A stretch of 59,285 nt of DNA, from the NCBI GenBank assembly GCA_029555025.1, contig JAKPTZ010000082.1:1-59285 (forward strand). The letters run 5' to 3'. Source of the DNA: Deltaproteobacteria bacterium. GTDB taxonomy: Bacteria > Myxococcota_A > UBA9042 > DTJE01. Every line of letters starts with the position of its first letter. Within the stretch, counting starts at the first letter, position 1. Below the pieces are notes generated by a model. It was given only the letters and a program-made list of their open reading frames with translations, had not been told where the DNA came from and ran no database searches. The translations under genes were made by a program, and so were the position numbers. Shown here piece after piece: positions 34,340 to 43,819 of this stretch.

Positions 34340-36892
34340 TTGAATCAGTTTCTGGTCGAACTCCAGGTGTCTGAACAGATACTCTTCACTCAGGAAGTCA
34401 AACGCATCTATGAAAACGCCGCCGAAATATCGGCGGCGGCCGGCAAGCCGCTGGACACATCGACGCTTCTGCTGGCCATGTTCGCGGTGCCCTGCACGGC
34501 CCAGGCAATCCTGGCTGAAAACCGGATTGACGACATCAGGCTCATGAACCTGCTGTCAAAGATTCCCGCCGATGGGGATTCGGTTCTTGGCCCGGTCTGC
34601 TCAAACGCATTAAGAATCGCGGCAAACATCGGATCCCCGGCGGCCACCAGCGTCCACCTTCTGCTGGCCATCCTTTCGGCCCCCTCCTGCCGGGGCGCGC
34701 GCGTCATCCTGGCAACCGGAATCCCGCTGCTTACGCTTCGATCGCAGTCGCTGGCGCACCTGATGGATCCGGCGATGAAGCAGGCTGCGACCAGCAAGGT
34801 GCTTACATCGATCAAGTCACGGGAAGATTCGTTCGGGCCGTCTTCATGGGCTGCCATGCCCCAATCTGCCGGGGTGACCCAGCCGGTTGCGCCGAGTCAG
34901 ACCGTGCAGGCAATCGGGAAAGGCCGGACGGCCTCGGAACCCATTGCCCCGGATTGCCCGGATGACGACGAACCGATCGTCTTCGATTGCGACCGTGATT
35001 TCAGCGTCCTTGAAATGCTTCAGGACGACGGCGGCGACGAAGTCGTGGAAGATATCGGCCCGGCCGCTGACGCTGACGCTGACGATGACAATCCCGCGAC
35101 CGAATCGGCCGGTCATGGTTCCTTCAGACTGGATCCGGCAAGGTTCCCGGTTCTGGCCGCATGGGGGAGAAACCTTACAGCCGAGGCGGCTTCCGGCAGG
35201 CTTGATCAACTTATTGGCCGCGATCGCGAGTTAACCCAGGTAATCGACATTCTTTCCAAATGCCAGTCGAACAACCCGCTGCTGATTGGCGAACCGGGAG
35301 TTGGCAAGACGGCCCTGGTGGAAGGACTTGCCTGGATGATCGCCAACAGGCCGCAGGGCGTCCCGGGCATTGCGGACAAAATCATCATCTCAATCACGAC
35401 GGCTGATCTTGTTTCGGGCACTTCAATGCGCGGGGAATTCGCCCAGCGACTGAGATCCCTGAAAAAGGAAGTCGCTGCGTCAAACGGACGCGTTATCCTT
35501 TTCATCGACGAGATACATACGATTATCGGGGCCGGCGCCGGGGACGGCGGTTCGGACGCCGCGAACGACCTGAAGGGCGAACTGGCCCGCGGGATGCTTC
35601 CGTGCATCGGCGCCACGACCATCGACGAATATAACCGCCACATCAAGAAGGACAGCGCGCTTGACCGCCGCTTTGACAAGGTGATCCTTGCCGAACCGAA
35701 TCTGGCCGAAGCGGAAAGGATCCTCATGGGGATCGCGCCGAAGTACGAACGTTACCACAAGGTCCGTTTCACCGAGGAAGCCATCCGGGCGGCGGTCAGA
35801 CTGACCGATCGCGTGATGCCGAATCAGACACTGCCGTCGAAGGCGATCAACCTGATGGACATCACCGGCGCGCGCGTGCGCAGGGATGGGCGCACCCTTG
35901 TCGAGCGCGATGATATCGTCCATGTGCTGGCCGCGGTTTCGAACCTGCCCGGGGACTTCCTGGACATGTCCCTTGCCACAAGGGAACAGAACTTGAAGGA
36001 TCGCCTGAAGTCACGGGTCTTCGGGTGCGACTCCGCGATCGACGCGATTTCGTCGTCGGTTGCCCGCAACTGGGCAAGATTCGGCACTCGCAAGCCTGTC
36101 GGATCGTTCATATTCGCCGGTGCTCCGGGTACCGGAAAGTCAACCCTGGCAAGGGAACTTGCCGATGCAATCTTTGGAAATCCCGACGCCTTCCTGCTTG
36201 TCCCGATGGCGGATTACTCCGAATCGCACACCCTTTCGAACCTGATCGGCGCCCCGGCCGGATTTGTCGGGTACGAAGAGGGCGGGCTGCTGTCGGACAC
36301 GCTGCTGCGCACGCCATTCCTGGTCATCGTCTGGCAGAATGCGCACCTGGCGGATCCCTCGGTCCTGGCCCAGGTGGTCAACATAGTCCGAAACGGCTCG
36401 ATAACGAATCGCCTCGGCCGACGGCTCGATTTCAGAAACTCCGTGCAGATCATTACGTGCGAATCCCCGGACGCATGCGGCGGTTCCTCGAGGGGGGTCG
36501 GCTTCGGAAGGGACAGGTACGCGGACGACGGCACCAGGATTGAAGCCGGCATCAAGAAACTTCTTCCACCGGATCTGGTAAGGGAAGTTGACGGTACCCT
36601 GGCGTTCCAGGAACCGGATGAACCGACAAGGCGAAAGGTGACGGCGAAAGTGCTTGAGCGCGCTCTGTCCGAATTCCTTGACGCCAACAAGGTCGCAATC
36701 ATGGCGACCCCGGAAGCCATCGACACCATATCGGAACTGTGGAACGCGTCCAGGGAAACCGGCATCGACGGCGTGATCGCGTCAGCGGTGCTGAAGCCGG
36801 CGGCGGACATGGTCAAGCTCGGCCGGGTTCCGTCCGGGGCATCGATGACCGTTGAACCTGCCGGTGACGGGCAAGTCCGTCTGCGTCTCTGA
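34340..36892 (+). CDS. ClpA/ClpB-like double AAA+ ATPase with degenerate second Walker B
   Basis: The protein of about 850 aa has an N-terminal Clp-N-like helical domain (two repeats within about 1-140). An acidic linker (about 180-260) follows. AAA1 has GEPGVGKTA (near 316) and ILFIDEIHTI (near 386), with an arginine-finger region DSALDRRFDK. AAA2 has GAPGTGKST (near 594) and GAPAGFVGYEEGG pore-loop sequence. In AAA2 the Walker B position reads LVIVWQNAH instead of the hydrophobic-DE motif, and sensor 1 reads IITCESP. AAA2 probably binds but does not hydrolyse ATP normally. No long middle domain is seen, so it resembles ClpA more than ClpB. The initiation codon is uncertain: TTG 34340 or GTG 34367. 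Neither has a clear Shine-Dalgarno. Confidence 0.82.
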   Translation: MNQFLVELQVSEQILFTQEVKRIYENAAEISAAAGKPLDTSTLLLAMFAVPCTAQAILAENRIDDIRLMNLLSKIPADGDSVLGPVCSNALRIAANIGSPAATSVHLLLAILSAPSCRGARVILATGIPLLTLRSQSLAHLMDPAMKQAATSKVLTSIKSREDSFGPSSWAAMPQSAGVTQPVAPSQTVQAIGKGRTASEPIAPDCPDDDEPIVFDCDRDFSVLEMLQDDGGDEVVEDIGPAADADADDDNPATESAGHGSFRLDPARFPVLAAWGRNLTAEAASGRLDQLIGRDRELTQVIDILSKCQSNNPLLIGEPGVGKTALVEGLAWMIANRPQGVPGIADKIIISITTADLVSGTSMRGEFAQRLRSLKKEVAASNGRVILFIDEIHTIIGAGAGDGGSDAANDLKGELARGMLPCIGATTIDEYNRHIKKDSALDRRFDKVILAEPNLAEAERILMGIAPKYERYHKVRFTEEAIRAAVRLTDRVMPNQTLPSKAINLMDITGARVRRDGRTLVERDDIVHVLAAVSNLPGDFLDMSLATREQNLKDRLKSRVFGCDSAIDAISSSVARNWARFGTRKPVGSFIFAGAPGTGKSTLARELADAIFGNPDAFLLVPMADYSESHTLSNLIGAPAGFVGYEEGGLLSDTLLRTPFLVIVWQNAHLADPSVLAQVVNIVRNGSITNRLGRRLDFRNSVQIITCESPDACGGSSRGVGFGRDRYADDGTRIEAGIKKLLPPDLVREVDGTLAFQEPDEPTRRKVTAKVLERALSEFLDANKVAIMATPEAIDTISELWNASRETGIDGVIASAVLKPAADMVKLGRVPSGASMTVEPAGDGQVRLRL

Positions 36893-36963
36893 TTCCCTGA
36901 TCCTGACCCATTGGGGCGACCTGCGCCAATTCCCGAAGACTGCGTTCCGGCAACAATTTCACC

Positions 36964-36992
36964 TTGACTGGGCAGCACGTGACCGATATATT
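36964..36992 (+). promoter_or_regulatory. sigma70-type promoter
   Basis: TTGACT (36964-36969) and TATATT (36987-36992) with a 17-base spacer lie 63 bases before the ATG at 37056. This is among the strongest promoter matches in the window. Confidence 0.65.
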
Positions 36993-37055
36993 GCCACGCG
37001 AGGGTGTAATCCCCTGCATTCATAACAAGTCTTTGCACCGGACGGGTGAGGTAAC

Positions 37056-38099
37056 ATGGACCAGAACGAAAGCAAGATGAAGCACCGGGACGTCGAGGAT
37101 CTCCTTCTGCCGGACGAAAGCGGAAAGAACACGATCGACATCGAAAGCGAACTCCGCAAGGACTCCGGCGACAAGCCGAAGAAGATCCTTACAGGTTCCA
37201 CCATCACTGTCATCATCGTGGCCGTGCTGGCTGCCCTCAGCCTTATTGTCATTTACAGCAATGACAATCTTTCCGAGCAGTTCGACGCGATTCTGAAGGG
37301 CGAACTGGGCAAGTACAAAGAAGAACTTCGCAAGGTTCAGGAAGACCGCATCCGCGAAATCGAGGATCTGACCGGGAACAAGTACGGCAGCGTCACGCTG
37401 TTCTACTCCCCCCAGGATGCCCAGGTCATGATGAAGCAGATGAAATACACGAAGGACTGCTCTTCCTTCGCGGCCAACGAGGAAGACGTGCTCCTGTGCC
37501 TGAAGAAGCCGTTCGACTACACGCAGAAGCCCGAGGTCAAGGAGATCGACAACAAGTCGCTGCATCTTGACAAGGAAAAGAAGGAAATCGTTGACTCCCT
37601 GCCCTTCAACGACATGCCGATCCAGGAAGCCAACGAGGAACGCACGATCGTTGATGCTTTTGAAGTCGAGATCGAAATCATCCGCGAAGGTTACGACCCG
37701 CGCAAGTTCCACTTCACGGGCGACAAGAACCGTATCGGCGTTCTTGGCGAAGGCTGGGAATCGAAGTACTGGGATCAGAAGGGCCCCGGCATTTTCATGG
37801 TCGATTTCCAGGGCGCCGACCTGAACCCGAAGCCCGAAACCGCCAAGAACAACTACATGGCGGCCGTCAAGGAAATGGAATGCATCAAGCGTGAAGTCGC
37901 CGCCAAGCGCGAGGCCGGCAAGACCGTTAACCAGGACACCGTCAACGGCGTTTACAGCGAAATCCTGAACAAGCACGAGTTCAAAACCGTCGAGGAATAC
38001 AACACCGTCGATAACGCCCTGCGCACGACACAGCCCGAATGGTACGAAGGCTTCTGGAAGGAAGTCGAAAAGATGCCCTGCGCCGCCGCCGGTCTCTGA
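37056..38099 (+). CDS. single-pass membrane protein of unknown function
   Basis: This 347-aa protein has a charged cytoplasmic N-terminus of about 44 residues, one transmembrane helix (ITVIIVAVLAALSLIVIY, about 50-67) and a large, very charged soluble domain. That domain starts with a likely coiled coil (KYKEELRKVQEDRIREIEDL) and ends CAAAGL. I do not recognise a family. It has a good Shine-Dalgarno (GAGGTAAC) and its own strong promoter. Lys, Glu and Asp are abundant. Codon use seems more selective than in neighbours (many AAG, GAA, AAC), which may point to high expression. It is convergent with dtd. Confidence 0.75.
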   Translation: MDQNESKMKHRDVEDLLLPDESGKNTIDIESELRKDSGDKPKKILTGSTITVIIVAVLAALSLIVIYSNDNLSEQFDAILKGELGKYKEELRKVQEDRIREIEDLTGNKYGSVTLFYSPQDAQVMMKQMKYTKDCSSFAANEEDVLLCLKKPFDYTQKPEVKEIDNKSLHLDKEKKEIVDSLPFNDMPIQEANEERTIVDAFEVEIEIIREGYDPRKFHFTGDKNRIGVLGEGWESKYWDQKGPGIFMVDFQGADLNPKPETAKNNYMAAVKEMECIKREVAAKREAGKTVNQDTVNGVYSEILNKHEFKTVEEYNTVDNALRTTQPEWYEGFWKEVEKMPCAAAGL

Positions 38100-38207
38100 C
38101 CCCTGAATCCATATAACCGATTGAATCCGAAATTTTGATTGATTTGGAAGTTGTTCGACTTCGGAACCGCTTCGGAAACCTGATCTTCCGTGGCGGGCTG
38201 GATCAAC

Positions 38208-38663
38208 CTAGCGACAACGACCTTCTGCCGAATCAAGGATGATTGTCACCGGACCGTCGTTTACCAGGCGGCAATTCATGTCGCCCTGAAATATCCCGAA
38301 TTCACAGGGTATTCCTGTTTCTGTGAATCCTGCGACAACCCGGGGCCAGAACAGCCTGGCATCTTCGACAGGCATGGCCGCCGAGAAGGACGGTCTGTTT
38401 CCCTTCCTGGTATCGGCAATCAGGGTGAACTGACTGACGGCAAGAATTGAACCGCCGGCCTGTGCGACGCAAAGGTTCATCCGGCCGGCATCATCGGGAA
38501 AGATCCTCAGGGCAGCAGTCTTTGAAGCGATATATTCGATGTCAGAAGCATCATCGCCGGCGGCAAGGCCAACCAGCACGAACAGCCCGGATCCGATGCG
38601 GCCGACGACACGGCCATCGACATCGACCGATGCCGAGGATACCCTCTGGATTACAGCCTTCAT
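38208..38663 (-). CDS. dtd: D-aminoacyl-tRNA deacylase
   Basis: This 151-aa cytoplasmic enzyme hydrolyses D-aminoacyl-tRNA and glycyl-tRNA(Ala), a proofreading step. Conserved motifs are seen: MKAVIQRV at the start, the catalytic-site SQFTLIADTRKGNRPSF (about residues 78-94), and the cross-subunit NDGPVT (about 137-142) that carries the Gly-cisPro-type gate of DTD. The start at 38663 gives the family N-terminus. It follows the cysteine-rich lipoprotein gene by 26 bases on the same strand and may simply be the last cistron of that unit. Confidence 0.95.
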   Translation of the reverse strand: MKAVIQRVSSASVDVDGRVVGRIGSGLFVLVGLAAGDDASDIEYIASKTAALRIFPDDAGRMNLCVAQAGGSILAVSQFTLIADTRKGNRPSFSAAMPVEDARLFWPRVVAGFTETGIPCEFGIFQGDMNCRLVNDGPVTIILDSAEGRCR

Positions 38664-38689
38664 ATCTCCCCCGGGAAGCCGCGGCCAGG

Positions 38690-41017
38690 TCAACCGCACA
38701 CTGGAGTCATGCACGCGTCAAAGGTGTCGCCGGAAGCCGACATTATCCAGTCAATCTGGCCGCAGGACGTTCCGGCCGAGGCGGCACAGTCCGAGTCGGC
38801 GGCACACGTCCTGACACACCGCAAATCCTGATACCACCAGCTCGAGGCCACATTCACGCACCGATGAAGGCTGTCGCAGTCGGAATCGTCCCGACAGACG
38901 ACGCAGTCGCCAGTAATCCTGCAGATATCGGCGGTCAAGGTCTCGCCGCCGCGCGAACGGCCAATCGGAACGGCGTCGCAATCGACGCCGTCGCCGAACA
39001 CCGCGCAATCCGCGATGTCCCGGCACGTCCGGGAGCAGAAGCCGACGCCGGCGGCGGCCGCAGGCATGCACAATCGTGATGCGCAGTCGCTTCCGTCGCC
39101 CGACGGATCGCAGAGGGAGCCCGGGGCTGCCCCGGCCGTCCCGGCAACGCACAGATAATCAACCAGATCGCGGGGCGCCGGAGGGCCGGCCCTGAGCAGT
39201 GGCAGACAAGTCTGGCCCGGGGAAGAACACTCGCGTTCATCGGCGCAATCCTGAAGGCTTGATTCTGCGTCGATGGGAACACACCACGACGCGAAAAGAT
39301 CGTCCGAGATGGAAGGGCTTGAACCGCCAAGGATCGGAAGACCGCCACAAATCCACTTGAAGGATCCCGTACCCATGTACGACAAATCGGGACAGTCCCG
39401 ATCGTCGCGGCATACGCGGGAACACCAGCCAACCCGGCCCAAATCGACGTCCTGGCCAAAGCAGTATCCGGACGAACACGCATTTCCGCCGGCGAGTTCC
39501 CCGCAGGCGGTTCCGATCGGCCACGATTCGCCCGCTGGCTTCATGCAGGTCGTCACGACTTCCGGCGCGGCCTGTTCGCCGCCGGCCCACGGGGTGCAGC
39601 TCGATCCGTCGCAATCCGCGTCAACGCGGCAGCCGTCGGTGGCGTATCCGGCCGGGATGCACAATCCGGATCGGAGCCAGACTGGAATTCCAAGATAGCC
39701 TGAAGCGTACACTCGATCGCGGTACGAACAACGAAGGGAACCTTGGACAAAGCAGTCCAGATCGTCGTCGCAGGTTGAGGCGCAGGTGCCATCGACGCAC
39801 ATGCCGGTATTTCGACACACGCGCTGGCCGCCCGAAAGATCCGGGCCGCAAGGACTGCCGACAGGCTCGCCGCCTTCCGTAACCGGGCGGCACCGGCCCT
39901 GGTGCGCCGAAGGCCCGGCCGAAACCGAGGCGACCTCGGGGCTGCAGAAAAGGTCATCGCCGGGACAGTCGCGATCCCCGGTGCAGCTTCTGGCAACGCA
40001 CCCGCGCACGGCAATCCGGTCAACCTGAACGGTGCCGCACGAAAGCGGGCTGCAGTCTGAATCGATCGAGCAGGAACGGCCGGTACCAGCGCAAAGCCCG
40101 GCCTGGCAAAGATTTCCGGGCAGGATACAGTCGGCATCCGTGTCGCACGGGCTTGTACACCAGTCGGAAAAGCAATTTCCAGATTCACAAAGCGTATTGG
40201 TGTCCGCCGGCCTGTCGTATCCGCAGGCGGAACCTGTGGCAGCGCCGCCCGCAATCCTGGCAAGGCATCGCCGCTCGACCGCGGAACCGATCCTGATGTA
40301 CCCGCAGTACTCGCCGGACCCACATTCACTGCCTGGGTTGCAGGGCGCCATAGACGACCATGGAACACAGACGCCGGCGGGCTCTCCCAGGTTTGCCATG
40401 CCACGCGAAACGCAGATTGAAGGCCCTTTGAATCCACTTCCGGTAAACTCCGGACAATCGGAAGTGCCGACGTCATCCTCGATACCGTCGCTGGCGGACA
40501 CGTCGGTTCCGTTGACCAACTGATCGACGGAAATTTCGCACGCTGCCGAACAGAGTCCCTGATCGCACACCAATCCCTGACATTGGTAACCGGTACAGGC
40601 CGGCCAGTCGGGGTTGTCGTAGTATGTTCCCGGATATACCGGATTCTCGAGCTTTGGCTCACATGCGGCATTCTGCCCGCAGACTGAACCGGCCGGACGA
40701 AGGACATCGGTCACAAGGCATATGGAGTAATCCAGGGAACATACCGTTCCGGCCGGACAGGTTCCACATGTGCCCCCGCACCCGTCGGGCCCGCAGACAC
40801 GTTCATAGCAGTTGCGGGGACAAGCCGGGCCGTCACCGGTGGCATCGCCCGGAAGTTCCGGGGGAAGGTCGAAGGGGAAGGAATCCGGAAAACTGACGTC
40901 ATAGCCCGCCAGATCGGGCCTGTCCGGAATCAGGTCGCCGATGCAGCCGGATACCGAAAGGTGCAGCGCGCACATCGCGGCAAGCACCAGACGACGATTT
41001 GAACCGGCTTCATTCAT
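38690..41017 (-). CDS. cysteine-rich lipoprotein (CxxDxDC-type repeats)
   Basis: The 775-aa lipoprotein has a lipobox VSGC about 25 residues from the ATG at 41017. A Pro/Asp linker follows, then CGPDGCGGTCGTCPAGTVC, a motif common in myxobacterial Cys-rich proteins. After that come repeated short units such as CTSPCDTDADC, CSIDSDC, CTGDRDCPGDDLFC and CRDDRDCPD with many disulfide-capable cysteines. They resemble the short Cys/Asp-rich modules of deltaproteobacterial surface proteins of unknown function. This is the third such lipoprotein in the window and shows no sequence similarity in repeat type to the first. It belongs to a run of minus-strand genes with dtd downstream. Confidence 0.82.
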   Translation of the reverse strand: MNEAGSNRRLVLAAMCALHLSVSGCIGDLIPDRPDLAGYDVSFPDSFPFDLPPELPGDATGDGPACPRNCYERVCGPDGCGGTCGTCPAGTVCSLDYSICLVTDVLRPAGSVCGQNAACEPKLENPVYPGTYYDNPDWPACTGYQCQGLVCDQGLCSAACEISVDQLVNGTDVSASDGIEDDVGTSDCPEFTGSGFKGPSICVSRGMANLGEPAGVCVPWSSMAPCNPGSECGSGEYCGYIRIGSAVERRCLARIAGGAATGSACGYDRPADTNTLCESGNCFSDWCTSPCDTDADCILPGNLCQAGLCAGTGRSCSIDSDCSPLSCGTVQVDRIAVRGCVARSCTGDRDCPGDDLFCSPEVASVSAGPSAHQGRCRPVTEGGEPVGSPCGPDLSGGQRVCRNTGMCVDGTCASTCDDDLDCFVQGSLRCSYRDRVYASGYLGIPVWLRSGLCIPAGYATDGCRVDADCDGSSCTPWAGGEQAAPEVVTTCMKPAGESWPIGTACGELAGGNACSSGYCFGQDVDLGRVGWCSRVCRDDRDCPDLSYMGTGSFKWICGGLPILGGSSPSISDDLFASWCVPIDAESSLQDCADERECSSPGQTCLPLLRAGPPAPRDLVDYLCVAGTAGAAPGSLCDPSGDGSDCASRLCMPAAAAGVGFCSRTCRDIADCAVFGDGVDCDAVPIGRSRGGETLTADICRITGDCVVCRDDSDCDSLHRCVNVASSWWYQDLRCVRTCAADSDCAASAGTSCGQIDWIMSASGDTFDACMTPVCG

Positions 41018-41086
41018 CGTGTCCGTCCAGGAAACACTCGGCCCTACCAACGACGCAGACAAAGGTATCAGTTTGGGCAGGCCCGT

Positions 41087-42268
41087 TCAAGAACATGCGC
41101 CACGGATCCATTGCGCCCAGGCGGCGGCCGCGACGCCGGCGTCGAATTCGGCCGCGCGCGTTATCGCCTGGGCCCGAAGCCCGGCAAGCCTGTGCGGATC
41201 CGATGCAAGCCCGGCAAGTATCCTTCGAAGCCCTTCGACGTCCCCGGGGTCGAAGAGGATGCCGCCGCCCTGCCCGTCCATGACCTCGGTCATGCCGCCC
41301 GAGCGCGATGCGACCACCGGCACGCCTGCCGCCCACGCCTCGACCAGGACACGAGGCAGACCTTCCTGACGCCCGAGAAGGCCCTTCCTTGAAGGGATGA
41401 CGACAACATCGGCCATGGCAATGCGCTTCCTGGCGTCCTGGCGCGACAGTTCCCCGACAAAATCGGCATTGACACCCAGCCTTGCCGAAAGCAGACGAAG
41501 GTATTGAAGCCCCGGGCCGTCCCCGACTATAACCAGTCGGCAGCCGGGAATCCCGGCCGCAGCCCGAACGAGGATGTCCGCCCCCTTTATTGGAACGATG
41601 CGCCCGGAAAATGCGATTTCAAACGGGCGCGACGAAGGCCTGTGAAGCACAACCGGCACCAGGTCGATCCCAAGACGGATGACCTTCAGCTTCCGGGCAA
41701 GCTCCGGCCCTGCAATCGCGGCAGTCGATTCAAGAACTGATTCCGACACGCACGCCACGGAATCTGCGGACTCAATTACCTTTCTGACAACGGTCGAGAC
41801 GGGCGGAATTGCTGCCGGCCCGGCCGGGGCCGAATGCGCAATCACCAGGTGGGGCCTGCCGGTCACGCCGGCCACCGTGGCGCCGACCGCGCCCATTGGA
41901 AGCAGCCAGTTTGAAACGATGACGTCGGCCCGCACGGCAAGAAGGGAGCACTCGGCCGCAAATGCCCCAAGCACCGGCCCCATCGACAGGGCCGACCAGG
42001 GTCGCTTCCTCAGGTTGGCCTCGAGCCCGGACTGATGGAATGCCCTGGAGCGGAACTGGATAAGCCGCGGAAGCCAGTGAACCGTGACGCCCGCAATCGG
42101 CAGAGCGGAATCAAATCCTTCAGGGATGCAGGACGCCGCTGGGGCTGGCACGGCAACATCGACATCGATGCTGGAAGCGGCCAGGTCGCGGCACAGATCC
42201 ATGACGAATCCGCCCCGCCAGTCCCCGTCGCAGAGCGGCCAGGATGTGGTAAGCATCAGAACGCGCAT
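41087..42268 (-). CDS. glycosyltransferase family 4
   Basis: This 393-aa GT-B fold protein has an N-terminal MRVLMLTTSWP...GGFV pattern typical of GT4 enzymes. Its C-terminal donor-binding domain has FSGRIVPIKGADILVRA, VIVGDGPGLQYL, and EGLPRVLVEAWAAGVPVVAS with the conserved E-x7-E nucleotide-sugar motif. It transfers a sugar from an NDP-sugar (donor unknown) to a glycan or lipid in the cytoplasm. The start overlaps the end of the GT2 gene by 13 bases, so both work in the same pathway, probably surface polysaccharide or glycolipid assembly. Confidence 0.92.
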   Translation of the reverse strand: MRVLMLTTSWPLCDGDWRGGFVMDLCRDLAASSIDVDVAVPAPAASCIPEGFDSALPIAGVTVHWLPRLIQFRSRAFHQSGLEANLRKRPWSALSMGPVLGAFAAECSLLAVRADVIVSNWLLPMGAVGATVAGVTGRPHLVIAHSAPAGPAAIPPVSTVVRKVIESADSVACVSESVLESTAAIAGPELARKLKVIRLGIDLVPVVLHRPSSRPFEIAFSGRIVPIKGADILVRAAAGIPGCRLVIVGDGPGLQYLRLLSARLGVNADFVGELSRQDARKRIAMADVVVIPSRKGLLGRQEGLPRVLVEAWAAGVPVVASRSGGMTEVMDGQGGGILFDPGDVEGLRRILAGLASDPHRLAGLRAQAITRAAEFDAGVAAAAWAQWIRGACS

Positions 42269-43035
42269 TTTCCGGCCTCCGAACCGCTATCCAGCGTGAA
42301 TGCGCGATGCCCCCGCGACATTGCCGCCAAGCACCTGGTAAGGATGGATCTGGCAAGCACGAAAGGATAGACAATGGCCGCAACCGGGGCAACGATTCCG
42401 GAACGGCCACCCGGATACACCGGACGTACGACCACGTCGCAAACCGGCAGGCCCGCCCCGGAAAGCGCCGCAAGCATATCATTCGGGAAGCCGTACCTTG
42501 GATAGATGTGGCTCAACGGCAGCCTTCCCGACGCATCCAGCCTGAAAGCGGTGTAACCGCACTGCGAATCCATGACCGGAAGACCTGTGACGAGCCTGGT
42601 GAGAAAGGTCAGGCATGAATTTCCCAGAAGTCGTGGCAGGGGCATCACCGCGCGGCATGCGGGATGGGAAAGCCTGTCGCCCTTCGCATACGCAACCCTG
42701 CCGGCAAGGATCGGCGCCACAAGGCGCTCCATGTCCGCGGGATCCATCTGGTCATCGGCCCCCATGACGACGGCCACGTCGATTCCCATCTCGATGCAAC
42801 GCCTGTATCCCGTGACGATGGCCGCGCCCACGCCCCTGTTCCATTCGTGCCGGACGACAACGACCGGCCGCGGCGAGACCAAGCGATCCGTCGAAATGGG
42901 GGGATTCGATCCGTCATCGACGACGACCACGCAGGAAACGAAAGGCGGAAGGCCCGTCAACACATCGCCGAGCCGATGGCATGGATTGAAGGCCGGAATG
43001 ACGACGCCGATGGAAAGTCCTGACGACGACAGCAT
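42256..43035 (-). CDS. glycosyltransferase family 2
   Basis: The protein of 259 aa is a GT-A fold enzyme of the dolichyl/polyprenyl-phosphate glycosyltransferase type. It has VVIPAFNPCHRL, the nucleotide-binding VVVVDDGSN, the acidic GADDQMDPAD motif and NRGVGAAIVTGYRR. The C-terminal part has a hydrophobic stretch (IVAPVAAIVYPFVLARSILT) that may touch the membrane. Such enzymes charge undecaprenyl phosphate with a sugar. ATG 43035 is used, with GGGGTGG upstream; GTG 43089 is an alternative that would overlap the previous gene. It is coupled to the GT4 gene. Confidence 0.9.
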   Translation of the reverse strand: MLSSSGLSIGVVIPAFNPCHRLGDVLTGLPPFVSCVVVVDDGSNPPISTDRLVSPRPVVVVRHEWNRGVGAAIVTGYRRCIEMGIDVAVVMGADDQMDPADMERLVAPILAGRVAYAKGDRLSHPACRAVMPLPRLLGNSCLTFLTRLVTGLPVMDSQCGYTAFRLDASGRLPLSHIYPRYGFPNDMLAALSGAGLPVCDVVVRPVYPGGRSGIVAPVAAIVYPFVLARSILTRCLAAMSRGHRAFTLDSGSEAGKCAF

Positions 43036-43066
43036 CAACCACCCCGACGGAAGTGTCGAAAAGACA

Positions 43067-43819
43067 TCAGAATTCGAAGGCGATGCCACCGACGAACATG
43101 CCAGCAGAAAGGTTCATGGAGTTCCCGACACCGAAATCATTGATCCATGCCCAGGTGTATTCAAAGAAGAGGTACGAATTGTTGACGCCGACATCGACGT
43201 CGAACGTCTGGGCCATCGACGGCGCGATGAAATCCAGGAGGAAGGCAATTCCCAGCGAAACGTGGCCACCCCATGTCCCGCCGTATCCCTTCCGAACCGA
43301 ACCTTCCGAACTTCCGGGCACGGAAGCAACGTCGCCCGTCCCGTTCTCGATCCACCAGATCCAGTAATCGAAACCGGCCTTCACGTGGGGAACAAGCGGA
43401 ACCTTGTATCGTTGCGCCAGGTAGTCGAACTTGTACAACATGTGAATCGCAAGCGGCATGACGTTCATGGCGGTCTTGTCGGTCGCCTCCTCGAGCGTCA
43501 CCGGATTGATTCCGGTTCCGACAAGCCTTGAGTATCCAAGCACGGCGCCGATGCCGATGATGCCGACCTTGTTCCAGATCTCGTACTCGAATTCGACCTG
43601 GGTCATCAGGAACTGCCCACCGCCGAAGACGTCCTTGAACGGGGTGGCATTGCCGAATTCACTGTCGATTGCCGGCCGGTACGGCGAAAACTTCGCCTCG
43701 AGGAAAAAGCGCCTTGGCGACTCATGCTTTTTGGGCTCTTCCTCCGCCGAGGCGGGCGACGCGACGAATCCGCCGACAATGACCAGTACAACCGCCGCGC
43801 TGAAAATCCTGATGTTCAT
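43067..43819 (-). CDS. outer-membrane beta-barrel protein (MXAN_2562-like)
   Basis: This 250-aa protein has a Sec signal peptide ending SPASAEEEP. The mature part has alternating hydrophobic strands (FFLEAKFSPYRPAID, GQFLMTQVEFEYEIW, NVMPLAIHMLYKFDYLAQ) and ends with a terminal aromatic residue after GGIAFEF. That final Phe is the classical barrel-assembly signal. The pattern resembles deltaproteobacterial barrels of the MXAN_2562 kind; this assignment is by memory of the family. Its start has AGGAGG and overlaps the upstream gene by 4 bases (ATGA), so it is coupled to the fibronectin-III/CFI-box protein. A function beyond outer-membrane location is unknown. Confidence 0.75.
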   Translation of the reverse strand: MNIRIFSAAVVLVIVGGFVASPASAEEEPKKHESPRRFFLEAKFSPYRPAIDSEFGNATPFKDVFGGGQFLMTQVEFEYEIWNKVGIIGIGAVLGYSRLVGTGINPVTLEEATDKTAMNVMPLAIHMLYKFDYLAQRYKVPLVPHVKAGFDYWIWWIENGTGDVASVPGSSEGSVRKGYGGTWGGHVSLGIAFLLDFIAPSMAQTFDVDVGVNNSYLFFEYTWAWINDFGVGNSMNLSAGMFVGGIAFEF

